Source: Alphaproteobacteria bacterium UBA2903
GTDB taxonomy: Bacteria; Pseudomonadota; Alphaproteobacteria; CAAGCB01; CAG-977
Assembly: GCA_002349565.1 (NCBI GenBank)
Contig: DEDN01000004.1
Location: forward strand, 1-63,168
Direction of reading: 5' to 3'
DNA: 63,168 bases
Shown here: in pieces, positions 1 to 7,969 of the stretch
Layout: each line of letters starts with the position of its first letter
Numbering within the stretch: the first letter of the stretch is position 1
Notes under the pieces: model-generated
What the model was told of the DNA's origin: nothing
The model's database searches: none
The model's input: the letters and a program-made list of their open reading frames with translations, nothing else
Position numbers and translations under genes: made by a program

Positions 1-10
1 GGGGGGGGGG
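1..10. other. Poly-G run at the window edge
   Basis: The window opens with ten consecutive G residues directly before ordinary sequence. A homopolymer at the very end of a sequence is more likely a sequencing or contig-end artefact than biology, so nothing should be built on it. Confidence 0.5.
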
Positions 11-51
11 TAAGATGACTCCCAAAAGACATTCAGCAAGGGAGAAAACTG

Positions 52-630
52 ATGACTATGAAACACACACACGAAGCCGGGCGTTCGATGATCGAAATGC
101 TGGGCGTTCTGGCAATTATCGGCGTTTTGTCGGTCGGCGGTATCGCGGGCTATTCGCAGGCGATGTCCAAATACAAAGTGTCGAAAACGACCGATCAAGT
201 CCAAACTATGGTGACGAACATTCGCACGTTGTTCGCGGGACAACGCACTTATGCGGGGCTGACTGCCGAAAACGCATATACAATGGGCATTTTGACGGAT
301 GAAACCTGGGATGGAGCCAGCGCTTCCAACGCCTACGGCGGTTCGATTTTGTTGAACACGGCAAACAACGATCACTATTTTGTTATTACTTACAACGGTT
401 TGTCGCGCGATGCCTGCACGCGTATTTCCATGTCCGACTGGGGCGATTCGTCGTCGGGTTTGGTTGGGCTGAACGTGACGGGATCGGAGCAGGATGACAG
501 CAAAGCAAAAGCTGGAACAACAAACTTTGAAACGGCTGACGGCGATTTGCCGTTGAAACTGACCGATGCGGTTGATGCTTGCAAAGGCGATACCGACAAT
601 AACGCCGCTATTTCTTGGGTTTACCGTTAA
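52..630 (+). CDS. Type IV pilin-like protein (class III signal peptide)
   Basis: Probable major or minor pilin of a type IV pilus or related secretion filament. The 192-aa product has a short basic leader ending in Gly, then RSMIEMLGVLAIIG, the prepilin pattern with Glu at +5 of the mature chain followed by about 20 hydrophobic residues that form the filament core helix. After this comes a soluble globular domain with two Cys in the C-terminal half (near ACTRI and DACKGD) that could form the usual pilin disulfide loop. An AAGGGAGA ribosome site six bases upstream supports this ATG over the second ATG two codons later. A terminator follows. No pilus assembly genes are adjacent, so it is a stand-alone pilin gene. 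The family call rests on the N-terminus only. Confidence 0.8.
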   Translation: MTMKHTHEAGRSMIEMLGVLAIIGVLSVGGIAGYSQAMSKYKVSKTTDQVQTMVTNIRTLFAGQRTYAGLTAENAYTMGILTDETWDGASASNAYGGSILLNTANNDHYFVITYNGLSRDACTRISMSDWGDSSSGLVGLNVTGSEQDDSKAKAGTTNFETADGDLPLKLTDAVDACKGDTDNNAAISWVYR

Positions 631-647
631 TCGGCTGACGGATTTGG

Positions 648-673
648 AAAAAGGGGCGGTTTCGCCCCTTTTT
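648..673 (+). terminator. Intrinsic terminator after the pilin gene
   Basis: A GC-rich stem (AAAAAGGGGCG / CGCCCCTTTTT) with loop GTTT runs directly into T residues, 18 bases after the pilin stop codon. It separates the pilin transcript from the next gene. Confidence 0.85.
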
Positions 674-774
674 CTGTTGCGGGAAAGTTTGCTTTTGTAC
701 AAAAACACGTTGAATTTCGGATAAAAAAAGGGTATTGCTCTTTTAAAAGGATTTTTGACGAAAGGGAATGTGTC

Positions 775-1419
775 ATGTCTTTGAATATTGCCGTTGAACA
801 CAAAACCGCCCCGCATGAAAACACCGCCCGTTTGATCGGTGATTACTTAAAGGGTGCCGTCAAAGCCATGCGCCGAATCGACAGCGCCCGCAGATTCTTT
901 GATAAAATCCCGAATCGCACGGTTGAACACAAAGAAGCGCTGAAATATATGAAAGCCAAACCGCTGCATGTTCAAAATACGGCTGCCGCGGAACAGCTGA
1001 TTGACGGTGCCGCCGATTATTACAAACAGGAAACCCGAAAAGCTCCGATTCGGACCAAAATGGACTATGCGCTTGGGGAAGTTCAATCGGTGATTTTAAA
1101 AGACACGCTGCTGTACGGAGCGGCGGGGGCTGTCGGCGGCGTTATCGCGGCGGCAAACGGGGCTTCCCCGGAATTGATCGTAAAATCGGTCGTCTGCTCT
1201 GTCGGGCTGATGGGCGTCGCGCGGACGGGGTCGGCTTTGATGAAAATAAATTCCCCGCACAAAGCGGATAAACGTTCGGAAGATTTGGTGCGTTACACCG
1301 AAGCCAAGCAGGCTTTGTTTGCGTTGAAAATGATGAAGAAACAACTGACGGCGCAGAAAAACGGAAAAGCCAATGCGGCAATGTTGGCGTCCCTGAAACA
1401 GAAAAACGCCGCAAGGTGA
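775..1419 (+). CDS. Unknown protein with a glycine/alanine-rich hydrophobic segment
   Basis: I do not recognise a family. The 214-aa protein starts with a basic, largely helical region, then has a hydrophobic Gly/Ala-rich stretch around residues 105-150 (YGAAGAVGGVIAAANG, then VVCSVGLMGVA) that could be one or two membrane segments, and ends with a strongly basic tail containing several Lys-Asn-Gly clusters. There is no N-terminal signal peptide. The chosen ATG lies 10 bases after AAAGGG and has no competitor. It is monocistronic: a terminator lies upstream and a convergent gene downstream. An inner-membrane anchored or secreted protein is possible, but the sequence does not decide. Confidence 0.55.
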   Translation: MSLNIAVEHKTAPHENTARLIGDYLKGAVKAMRRIDSARRFFDKIPNRTVEHKEALKYMKAKPLHVQNTAAAEQLIDGAADYYKQETRKAPIRTKMDYALGEVQSVILKDTLLYGAAGAVGGVIAAANGASPELIVKSVVCSVGLMGVARTGSALMKINSPHKADKRSEDLVRYTEAKQALFALKMMKKQLTAQKNGKANAAMLASLKQKNAAR

Positions 1420-1465
1420 CAGCCTGAGTTGAGGTCCGCCGCGCAAATTCAAGTTTGTTGTCTTT

Positions 1466-1517
1466 CCCCGTACGGGCAATATCCCCCTTACGGGTAGTAG
1501 TCCCCTACGGGTAGTAG
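1466..1517. repeat. Three tandem ~17-bp GC palindrome-type repeats
   Basis: Three back-to-back units share the core TACGGG[C/T]A. The first contains the perfect palindrome CCCGTACGGG (1467-1476); the next two end in TACGGGTAGTAG. They fill the gap between two convergent genes. A related copy lies at 13587-13606, also between convergent genes, which suggests a dispersed REP-like element with a role at transcript 3' ends. Confidence 0.6.
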
Positions 1518-1525
1518 CGGTGTCG

Positions 1526-2086
1526 TTATGTCAGAACGGTCATAATCAGACGGTAGGCTTCGGTGATATCTTTGAATTTTTCTTCCAGTTTTTTATCGCC
1601 GCCCGTTGAATCGGGGTGGCAGATTTTTGCCAGCCGTTTATAGTTTGTTTTGACTTGCTGTTTATCCAACGGAAACGTCAGTTCCAAAATCCGCGCCGCC
1701 GCCGTCAAAGCAGGATCGACAGAGGGCTTTTGCGCCGTTTTCGGTTTTGCCGTTTCGCCGCCGAACGCTTCGCGCTTCAATCCCAGCGGATCGGCAAACA
1801 GGCGCGAATTAATCCGTTCGCCCATATCCCAAGTCGGACGCCCCCAACCGTAATCGTCCTTTAACTGCTGTTCGATTTCGGCTTCGGTCATATCGGCGTA
1901 ATAGTCCCACTTGGCGTTGTATTCGCGCACATGTTCCAAACAAAACCAGTAATATTCTTTCAAAGTTTTGTCTTTGGGCGCGCGGTATTCGCCCGCGCAC
2001 GGACATCCCGGCACATCGCACGGGCGTTTTGGCGGTTCCGGTTCGCGCCGCCATGACGAATAAGTGAACTTAGCCCGCCGTCCCAT
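1526..2086 (-). CDS. J-domain protein with N-terminal cysteine cluster
   Basis: DnaJ-class co-chaperone of the small alphaproteobacterial type, predicted to stimulate an Hsp70 (DnaK) in the cytoplasm. The C-terminal ~60 residues form a J domain: YKRLAKICHPD carries the essential HPD, followed by a GGDKKLEEKFKDITEAY helix. The N-terminal half has a Cys-rich patch (CDVPGCPC, then CLEH) that may bind zinc. Such J-domain proteins often sit near bolA, which is not seen here. The gene overlaps the upstream DUF2889 gene by 17 bases, so the two are probably co-translated at the end of an aroK-aroB operon. Confidence 0.85.
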   Translation of the reverse strand: MGRRAKFTYSSWRREPEPPKRPCDVPGCPCAGEYRAPKDKTLKEYYWFCLEHVREYNAKWDYYADMTEAEIEQQLKDDYGWGRPTWDMGERINSRLFADPLGLKREAFGGETAKPKTAQKPSVDPALTAAARILELTFPLDKQQVKTNYKRLAKICHPDSTGGDKKLEEKFKDITEAYRLIMTVLT

Positions 2087-2630
2087 CGTCTTGTTCCTTG
2101 TACCAATCGGGCCATTGGCGTTTGACCATTTCGCCCGAACTGTCCCATGCGACGCACGAATCCAACGGATCGGGCTTGATGCCGCGGCAATACTTCATCA
2201 AGCGGACCTGACTGACGGCTTGGAATGCCGCGCCCGCCGCTTCGACCAGCAAGCCGAACAAATGCGCGCATCCCGATTTTGCGGGAATGGCGCGGTGAAC
2301 TTCTTTGGAAAAGCCCGCGCAGATTTTCAATCCGACAACGGCTTTGAATGCGGCTTCGGCGCACGGGCATTGCTTGTAAGGGAATTTGTCAAGCTTGACA
2401 TCCAGCCCGCGAACGACCAAATCGTCGTCAACGGTCAGGCGCAGCTGCAAATCATGAAAAGCCTCGCCCGCAGGAACCATTCCTCCGCGGTCGAAACACG
2501 GATAGTCGAACGGACGGCGGTCGACGAAACGGGCGTCAATGTCCCACAAACCGTCGCTGCGCCGATACCCCGTGCAGGCGGTATGACGGAAATAGACTTC
2601 TTCACGTTCGGCGGGAACAGGCAGCGGCAT
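2070..2630 (-). CDS. DUF2889 family protein
   Basis: A 186-aa protein resembling the DUF2889 family: the N-terminus reads MPLPVPAEREEVYFRHTACT and then RRSDGLWDIDARFVDRRPFD, the Arg-x-x-GLWDI-x-x-x-x-D pattern typical of that family. The middle contains two conserved Cys (QCPCAEA). No biochemical function is established for the family; members usually are small cytoplasmic proteins of Proteobacteria. It begins one base after the aroB stop codon and overlaps the J-domain gene at its end, so it lies inside the aro operon without an obvious link to aromatic synthesis. Confidence 0.7.
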   Translation of the reverse strand: MPLPVPAEREEVYFRHTACTGYRRSDGLWDIDARFVDRRPFDYPCFDRGGMVPAGEAFHDLQLRLTVDDDLVVRGLDVKLDKFPYKQCPCAEAAFKAVVGLKICAGFSKEVHRAIPAKSGCAHLFGLLVEAAGAAFQAVSQVRLMKYCRGIKPDPLDSCVAWDSSGEMVKRQWPDWYKEQDDGTAG

Positions 2631-3698
2631 TCATTCCTCCAATACCGAAGCGACATCGGATTCGGCAACGTCTTTGACAACGCGGGCTTGTCCGACGGCA
2701 GTCGGCAAAACAAAGTTCAAACGGTTGGACAGGGCTTTTTTGTCTTTGCGCATCAAGGCAATCAACCCCGCCGTTTCGTACCCGTCGAATTTGACGGGCA
2801 GTCCGATTTTTTCGAAATGCGCGGCAATGCGGGGGGCAAGATGGCTCAAGCCCAGTTTTTCGGACAGTTTCGCCGCGTAAACACAGCCTGCGGCAACGCC
2901 TTCGCCGTGCAGGATTTTCATTTGAGAGGCGGCTTCGAACGCGTGTCCGAACGTGTGTCCCAAGTTCAGCAAAGCCCGTTCGCCCGTTTCTTCGCGTTCG
3001 TCGGCAATGACGACCTGCGCTTTGGTCAGAATGCTTTGCTCGACGGCATAGGAAAGGGCGGCATCGTCCAAAGCGGCGACCTTTTCGCCGTTTTGTTCCA
3101 GCCATTCCCAAAAATTCGCGCGTTTTATCAGACCGTATTTCGCGACTTCCGCATAGCCCGCCAAAATCTGGCGGCGGGGCAGGGTTTTCAAAGTATCGGT
3201 GTCGACGACGACCGCTTTCGGCTGGTAAAAAGTTCCGATTAAGTTTTTTCCCGCCCGCGTGTCGATTGCGGTTTTTCCGCCGACCGAACTGTCCGTTTGC
3301 GCCAAAAGCGTCGTCGGAATTTGAATGAAATCAATGCCGCGTTCCAAAATCGACGCGCAAAAGCCCGTTATGTCGCCGACCACTCCGCCGCCTAAGGAAA
3401 TCAAAGCCGAACGGCGGTCGCAGCCTTTTTCCAAAACGGCGTCCGTTACGGTTTGGACGGTCTGCCAGCATTTGGACGGTTCGCCTGCGGGAATGACAAT
3501 CGTTTCGGCGTTCAAAGCCTTCGCAACGTTTTTCAAATACAAAGGCGCGACGTTTTCGTCCGAAACGACGAAAGCCTTTCCGCGCAAGTGCGGCTGAAGC
3601 AGAACGCCGATGTCCGTCAGCAGACCTTTGCCGATAAAAACGGGATAGCTTCGTTCTTTCAAATCGATTGTTATGGTTTTAACGTCTTGCATAATCAT
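2631..3698 (-). CDS. aroB: 3-dehydroquinate synthase
   Basis: Second step of the shikimate pathway: NAD-dependent cyclisation of DAHP to 3-dehydroquinate in the cytoplasm. The 355-aa length is normal. Visible landmarks are the NAD-binding segment SLGGGVVGDITGFCAS, the substrate and metal region QIPTTLLAQTDSSVGGKTAID, KNLIGTFYQP, and the metal-binding histidines in NLGHTFGHAFE. It overlaps aroK by 20 bases, the usual alphaproteobacterial aroK-aroB pair, so both steps are translationally coupled. Two ATGs lie two codons apart at the start; the first is used here, but the second is equally possible. Confidence 0.97.
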   Translation of the reverse strand: MIMQDVKTITIDLKERSYPVFIGKGLLTDIGVLLQPHLRGKAFVVSDENVAPLYLKNVAKALNAETIVIPAGEPSKCWQTVQTVTDAVLEKGCDRRSALISLGGGVVGDITGFCASILERGIDFIQIPTTLLAQTDSSVGGKTAIDTRAGKNLIGTFYQPKAVVVDTDTLKTLPRRQILAGYAEVAKYGLIKRANFWEWLEQNGEKVAALDDAALSYAVEQSILTKAQVVIADEREETGERALLNLGHTFGHAFEAASQMKILHGEGVAAGCVYAAKLSEKLGLSHLAPRIAAHFEKIGLPVKFDGYETAGLIALMRKDKKALSNRLNFVLPTAVGQARVVKDVAESDVASVLEE

Positions 3699-4239
3699 TC
3701 ACCGCCGCCACGACGCGCCGCAGCACTTGTCCCAAAGTTTCCGTATTGTATTTAAGAACGATATCCGCCGTTTCATAGACGGGACGCCGGTCTTTCATCA
3801 AATCGAATATCACTTGTTGGGGATTTTCCGTATTCAGCAAAGGGCGGTGCGTCCGTCCCGCCGTGTTGCGGATGATGACCGCCGCGTCCGCGTCCAAAAA
3901 CAGGGTAATCGCCCGCTGTTTGGCGATTTCGCGTGTTTTTTCGGACAGAAACGCGCCGCCGCCCGACGACAGGATGCACCGTTTGCCGTTCAGCAGACGT
4001 TCCATGACGCGTTCTTCGCCGCGCCGAAATTCCGCTTCGCCGAATCGGGCAAACAAGTCCGCGCAAGAGCTGCCGCCCGCTTTTTCCACTTCAGCGTCGC
4101 CGTCGACGAACGGCATGTCGTAAATGCGCGCCAATCGGCTGCCGATGCTGGTTTTCCCCGCCCCCGGCATGCCGACCAGCATCAGCGTTTTGGTCAGCGG
4201 ATAGGGAAAATGCAAAATCGTGTTCAAACGGTAGGGCAT
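3679..4239 (-). CDS. aroK: Shikimate kinase
   Basis: Phosphorylates shikimate at the 3-hydroxyl using ATP (fifth step of the shikimate pathway). The 186-aa product has the P-loop GMPGAGKTS near residue 23, the shikimate-binding DGD motif (FVDGDAEVEKAGG), the GGGAFL substrate loop and a lid region with GRTHRP. A short N-terminal extension before the P-loop is common in Alphaproteobacteria. It is the first gene of a four-gene minus-strand operon (aroK, aroB, DUF2889, J-domain). AAAGGAGC lies just upstream. A second ATG four bases upstream is out of frame and is ignored. Confidence 0.95.
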   Translation of the reverse strand: MPYRLNTILHFPYPLTKTLMLVGMPGAGKTSIGSRLARIYDMPFVDGDAEVEKAGGSSCADLFARFGEAEFRRGEERVMERLLNGKRCILSSGGGAFLSEKTREIAKQRAITLFLDADAAVIIRNTAGRTHRPLLNTENPQQVIFDLMKDRRPVYETADIVLKYNTETLGQVLRRVVAAVNDYARR

Positions 4240-4328
4240 TCATGCTCCTTTGATTTCTAACTTTCTTTTAACTTGATTATGACATAATAATAAAACTTTC
4301 AATACCGTTTTAACTGAAAGGTGTTTTT

Positions 4329-4469
4329 ATGCGTCGCAAATCCCGTTGGTACATTTACCCGATTATCCTTGCCGTCGCGGGATTCGGGCTGTTTATCGCC
4401 ATGCACGATTACCAAGTGCCGCAAACCGATGTTGAAAAAGACATCCCCTATGCGCGCCTTCAGAAATAG
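4329..4469 (+). CDS. 46-aa single-pass membrane peptide
   Basis: A short gene that size cut-offs would miss. The peptide begins MRRKSRWYIYPIILAVAGFG, a basic N-terminus followed by one hydrophobic helix to about residue 25, and ends with a polar tail containing VPQTDVEKDIP. CTGAAAGG sits 8 bases upstream as a ribosome site. It overlaps the next gene by 20 bases in a different frame, so the pair is translationally coupled. Inserted between aroK and the xerD operon, it probably is a small inner-membrane protein whose tail faces the periplasm. I recall peptides with a similar VPQT-VEK tail in other Alphaproteobacteria, but have no function for them. Confidence 0.65.
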   Translation: MRRKSRWYIYPIILAVAGFGLFIAMHDYQVPQTDVEKDIPYARLQK

Positions 4470-5841
4470 TCTGCTGTTTTTGTGGCTGGCGGTTCTGCCC
4501 GCCCGCGCGGACGTTCCCGCCGTGCGGCAAACGGCTTTGCACAGGATTACCCCCGATGCGTACGGTCTGACGGTTCCGCGCGACAAAGCGATGTGGGAAC
4601 GCGTCGCTTTTCCCGCCGCGAAAAACCTTATCGGGCAAATGAAGCCCTTTTCCCCGGCGGCAACGGCAATGCAAACGGATATTCTGCTGTCGACGGCTCA
4701 GCCGCCCGCCTTTACTCCGCCGTTCGAATGGCTGAACGCGCGAATGGCAAAGCTGTTCGATTGGGGATTGTTCAAAGAGGTCGCTCAACTGGGGGAAAAA
4801 ATCCCGCCGACGGTGCGTTCCGCGGCGCAAAACGGCGTTATCGTCAATGCGCTGCTGCTGACGGACTTTCAAAAAGCCTGCGCTTTTGATGCCGACAACA
4901 CGGAAAAAATCCGATTGATCTGCAGCGCGCTGAACGGCGACGAAGACGAAACTTTCCGCCAAATCGAAATCGTCAGGGAACAGGCGGACGACGATTTCAC
5001 CGTCAAAGCGGCGGAAGCTTTTGTTTCGGGAGCGTCTTTTACGGCTCTGCCGCCTGCGCTTTCCCCGCTGAACATTGCCGTTTTGCGGCTGGCGGGCATT
5101 GATTTTTCCGAAAAAGTGTCGGAGCGTTCGCCGCTGTGGGTGCAAAAAGCGTTTGTCGAAACGGCGGGCATTCCTGCCGAAAAACGCCTGCCTTTTGCCG
5201 AAAGACTGGCGCAGAAAGGACTGCTGTCCCCCGCGGTTTTGAAACGGCTGTACGACGATGCGGAATTTTTGACGGGGGATTTGAAAACGGATTTCGAAAA
5301 CGCCGAAAAACGGGGCGTTGCGGCGGCGTTCGCTTTGGCGGAAAAGGATCGCTGGGCGGCGTTGGAACCGTCAATCGAAAATTTGGCGGATTCGGCATGG
5401 GTCGTCAAAGGGCTGACGGCGGCGGGTTTGTCCGCCAAAGCGCAAGACTGGTTTGACAAAGCCGAAATACTGCACCCCGATTCGCCGACGGTGGAAAACG
5501 GCTGGTTTTATACGGAGCTGGAGCCGAAAGACGAACATTATTTTTCGTTCCGTCTGAAACCGATGATCGACCGCGACACCTCCGCCGAACGGCTGGATGA
5601 TATTATGGCGGTCTTTTTGGCGCTGGATTTGCTGCCGAACGGCGAATACTGGAATCTGTCCGCGCGCGAAATGCCCGAAGCCCTGTCCCTGGACGGCACG
5701 GCTGTCGAAAACGAATTGAACGCCCTTGCCGCTTTGACCAAAGGACGGGACGGCGTTTTGCAAAGCTTGCAGGCGTTGAAACGGCTCGGTTTCGAAAAAG
5801 AAGCGTTGAGAATCGCCGTTGAAGCGGACATTTTGCCGTGA
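4450..5841 (+). CDS. Secreted or periplasmic protein of unknown function
   Basis: A 463-aa protein with an N-terminal signal peptide (basic start, a Leu-rich core SLLFLWLAVLP, then ARA for cleavage). The rest is alanine-, leucine- and glutamate-rich and looks all-helical, with repeated 30-40 residue helical pairs suggestive of TPR- or HEAT-like solenoid folds. No catalytic motif is visible. The ATG at 4450 is preferred to an upstream in-frame start because it directly opens the signal peptide; the upstream part overlaps the small membrane peptide gene and has no signal character. It overlaps xerD by four bases, so it belongs to that operon. Function unknown. Confidence 0.7.
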   Translation: MRAFRNSLLFLWLAVLPARADVPAVRQTALHRITPDAYGLTVPRDKAMWERVAFPAAKNLIGQMKPFSPAATAMQTDILLSTAQPPAFTPPFEWLNARMAKLFDWGLFKEVAQLGEKIPPTVRSAAQNGVIVNALLLTDFQKACAFDADNTEKIRLICSALNGDEDETFRQIEIVREQADDDFTVKAAEAFVSGASFTALPPALSPLNIAVLRLAGIDFSEKVSERSPLWVQKAFVETAGIPAEKRLPFAERLAQKGLLSPAVLKRLYDDAEFLTGDLKTDFENAEKRGVAAAFALAEKDRWAALEPSIENLADSAWVVKGLTAAGLSAKAQDWFDKAEILHPDSPTVENGWFYTELEPKDEHYFSFRLKPMIDRDTSAERLDDIMAVFLALDLLPNGEYWNLSAREMPEALSLDGTAVENELNALAALTKGRDGVLQSLQALKRLGFEKEALRIAVEADILP

Positions 5842-6764
5842 ACGGGCTGATTTTGTCTTTTCTGGAAATGGCGCAGGCGGAACGCGGGGCGGCAAAAAAC
5901 ACGGTTTTGGCGTACACGCGCGATCTGCGGGATTTTGAGGATTTCCTGACTGCCCGTCAAAAGTCGTTTGAAACCGCGCAGCCTGCCGATTTCAAAGCGT
6001 ATCTGGCGAATTTGACGGAAAACGGCTTTGCGGTTCGGACGCAAAGCAGACGGCTGTCCGCGCTGCGCGAGTTTTACAAGTTTTTGTATTCTGAAAAAAT
6101 CCGCAAGGACAATCCGACGGACTGCCTTGATTCGCCGAAGCTCGGGCGTCCTTTGCCGAAATACCTGTCCGAAGCGGAAATCGCCCGCCTGATCGACGCG
6201 GTGAAACAGTTGCCGGATTATCAACAATCCCGCATGCGCGCTTTGACGGAGATTGCCTACGCGTCGGGATTGCGGGTGTCGGAGCTGGTCGGGCTGCCTT
6301 TGTCCGTCGCCAATGCGTCGGGAAACACCGTTGCCGTGTGCGGCAAAGGCGGCAAAGACAGGCTGGTTCCTTTGACCGATATTGCCAAACGCGCCGTTCA
6401 AGACTGGCTGAGCATGCGTGAACTTCATTTGCCGAACGGGCGCACGTCGAAATGGCTGTTTCCCGCCCAAAACAAAGAAGGGCATTTGAGCCGTTTCGCG
6501 TTTTATCAGGAATTGAAGCAGTTGGCGCTGGCGGCGGGAATTTTGCCGTCGCGCGTGTCGCCGCACGTTTTGCGCCATTCGTTCGCGTCGCATTTGGTCG
6601 CTCATGACGCGGATTTGCGCTCCGTTCAGCAAATGCTGGGACACAGCGACATCGCGACCACGCAAATCTACACCCACATCTTGGACGACCGGCTGAAAAA
6701 AACCGTCGAAAAAAGCCATCCGCTGACGGATGAAAACTTTTTGTCGGAAATTTTAAAAAAATGA
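5838..6764 (+). CDS. xerD: Tyrosine recombinase XerD
   Basis: Site-specific recombinase that resolves chromosome dimers at dif together with XerC. The 308-aa protein has the N-terminal SAM-like domain (residues 1-90) and a catalytic domain with Arg in ASGLRVSELVGL, Lys in GKGGKDRLVPL, the H-x-x-R box HVLRHSFASHL, then LGHSDIATTQIYTHI carrying the last His and the nucleophile Tyr. The start is a GTG overlapping the previous stop codon. In many Alphaproteobacteria xerD sits beside aroK-aroB, which is the reason for choosing XerD; sequence alone would also allow XerC. Confidence 0.88.
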   Translation: MNGLILSFLEMAQAERGAAKNTVLAYTRDLRDFEDFLTARQKSFETAQPADFKAYLANLTENGFAVRTQSRRLSALREFYKFLYSEKIRKDNPTDCLDSPKLGRPLPKYLSEAEIARLIDAVKQLPDYQQSRMRALTEIAYASGLRVSELVGLPLSVANASGNTVAVCGKGGKDRLVPLTDIAKRAVQDWLSMRELHLPNGRTSKWLFPAQNKEGHLSRFAFYQELKQLALAAGILPSRVSPHVLRHSFASHLVAHDADLRSVQQMLGHSDIATTQIYTHILDDRLKKTVEKSHPLTDENFLSEILKK

Positions 6765-6799
6765 AGACGAAAGGCTTTTGACCCGCTATAATCCCGCCT

Positions 6800-7969
6800 A
6801 TGAAAATTATAACGAAATACATCTTGCAGCAAATGCTTTTCGGCTTTGTCCTGATAACGTCGGGGCTGCTGATGATAGTTTGGCTGTCGCAATCGCTGCG
6901 CCTGTTCGAGATTTTGCTGAACTCCAAAGTCTCCATCGGGCTGTTTGTGCGTTTGACGCTGACGCTGGTTCCCAGCTATCTGTCGATTATTTCGCCGATC
7001 GCGCTGTTTGCCGTAACGCTGTTCACTTACAACCGTTTGATTGCCGACCGCGAACTGATCGTTCTGCGCGCCGCGGGGATGAGTCCCATGCAGCTGGCAA
7101 AGCCCGCGATCGCCGTCGGCACGATTTTCACACTTGTCGGATTTTACATTTCCATCGTTCTGGTTCCCGCCGCGACGTCGGACTTCCGTTCCCTGCGCTG
7201 GAAGATTCAGCACGATGTTTCCCATTTGCTGCTGCAAGAGGGCGAATTTAACGAAGTCGGCAAGGGCATTACCGTTTACATCCGCTCCAAAGCCGCCGAC
7301 GGCGCGCTGGAGGGCATCATTCTGCACGACGGACATTCCCCGAAAAGCGAAGTTACTTTGCTGGCGGAACGGGGGACCATCGCGTATCACGAAGGGGTGC
7401 CGCAAATCTCCATGCAAAACGGGTCGCGTCAGGAAATTGTCGCGAAATCGGGACGGTTTTCGATTTTGTATTTCGATTCGTACAATATGGACTTTTTTTC
7501 CAAAGCCGAAAAAAATGCCGCGCGTTCGAAAAAACAAACCGAAGCAAGCATGCGCGAACTGTTTGCGCCCGAAAAAACGCTGCCCGACAACAGAACGTAC
7601 CGCCGATTCAGGCTGGAAGCGTTCCGCCGGCTTTCCATGCCTTTTTACAACCTGTCGTTCATGCTGATTGCGGCGACGGGACTGCTGACGGGAGTGTTCA
7701 ACCGCCGCGGCAACAACCGCCGCGTTATCGTCACCGTTTTGATTATGGCGGCGTTTCAGGTCGGCGGACTGTGTGCCGAAAACATTGCGGGGCGTGATTT
7801 GCGGTTTATTCCTTTGCTGTTTTTCTTTTCGACGGGACCCGTTTTCGTGTGTCCCTATATTTTGAAAAATGCGGGGATGCTCCATTTCGACGGATTGAAA
7901 AAACGGGCGGAGGCTTTGCGTAAAGTTACGCAATGGCTGCGCGGCAAAAGGAAACATTCCAAAAAATGA
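6800..7969 (+). CDS. lptF: LPS export permease LptF
   Basis: Membrane subunit of the LptBFG ABC transporter that extracts lipopolysaccharide from the inner membrane. The 389-aa protein has the LptF/LptG layout: N-terminal helices (FGFVLITSGLLMIVWLSQSLRLFE), the conserved SPIALFAVTLFTYNRL...RELIVLRAAGMSP region, a periplasmic jellyroll domain (about residues 130-250), and three C-terminal helices. The WLSQSLRLFEILLN stretch favours LptF over LptG. Its TGA overlaps the lptD start. Normally lptG follows lptF; here lptD follows directly, so the partner permease must be encoded elsewhere or be absent. Confidence 0.88.
   Translation: MKIITKYILQQMLFGFVLITSGLLMIVWLSQSLRLFEILLNSKVSIGLFVRLTLTLVPSYLSIISPIALFAVTLFTYNRLIADRELIVLRAAGMSPMQLAKPAIAVGTIFTLVGFYISIVLVPAATSDFRSLRWKIQHDVSHLLLQEGEFNEVGKGITVYIRSKAADGALEGIILHDGHSPKSEVTLLAERGTIAYHEGVPQISMQNGSRQEIVAKSGRFSILYFDSYNMDFFSKAEKNAARSKKQTEASMRELFAPEKTLPDNRTYRRFRLEAFRRLSMPFYNLSFMLIAATGLLTGVFNRRGNNRRVIVTVLIMAAFQVGGLCAENIAGRDLRFIPLLFFFSTGPVFVCPYILKNAGMLHFDGLKKRAEALRKVTQWLRGKRKHSKK

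Noticed and set aside
1466..1517. CRISPR array from tandem 17-bp units
   Set aside because: Units are directly adjacent without spacers and are palindromic; no cas genes in the window.
2064..3242. 392-codon open frame antisense to aroB
   Set aside because: It is the mirror of a well-conserved gene in GC-rich codon context; the product is rich in Arg, Phe and Gln without domain signals and it has no ribosome site.
6668..7957. Long open frames antisense to xerD and lptF
   Set aside because: Same composition bias as other shadow frames; both genes on the plus strand are unambiguous.
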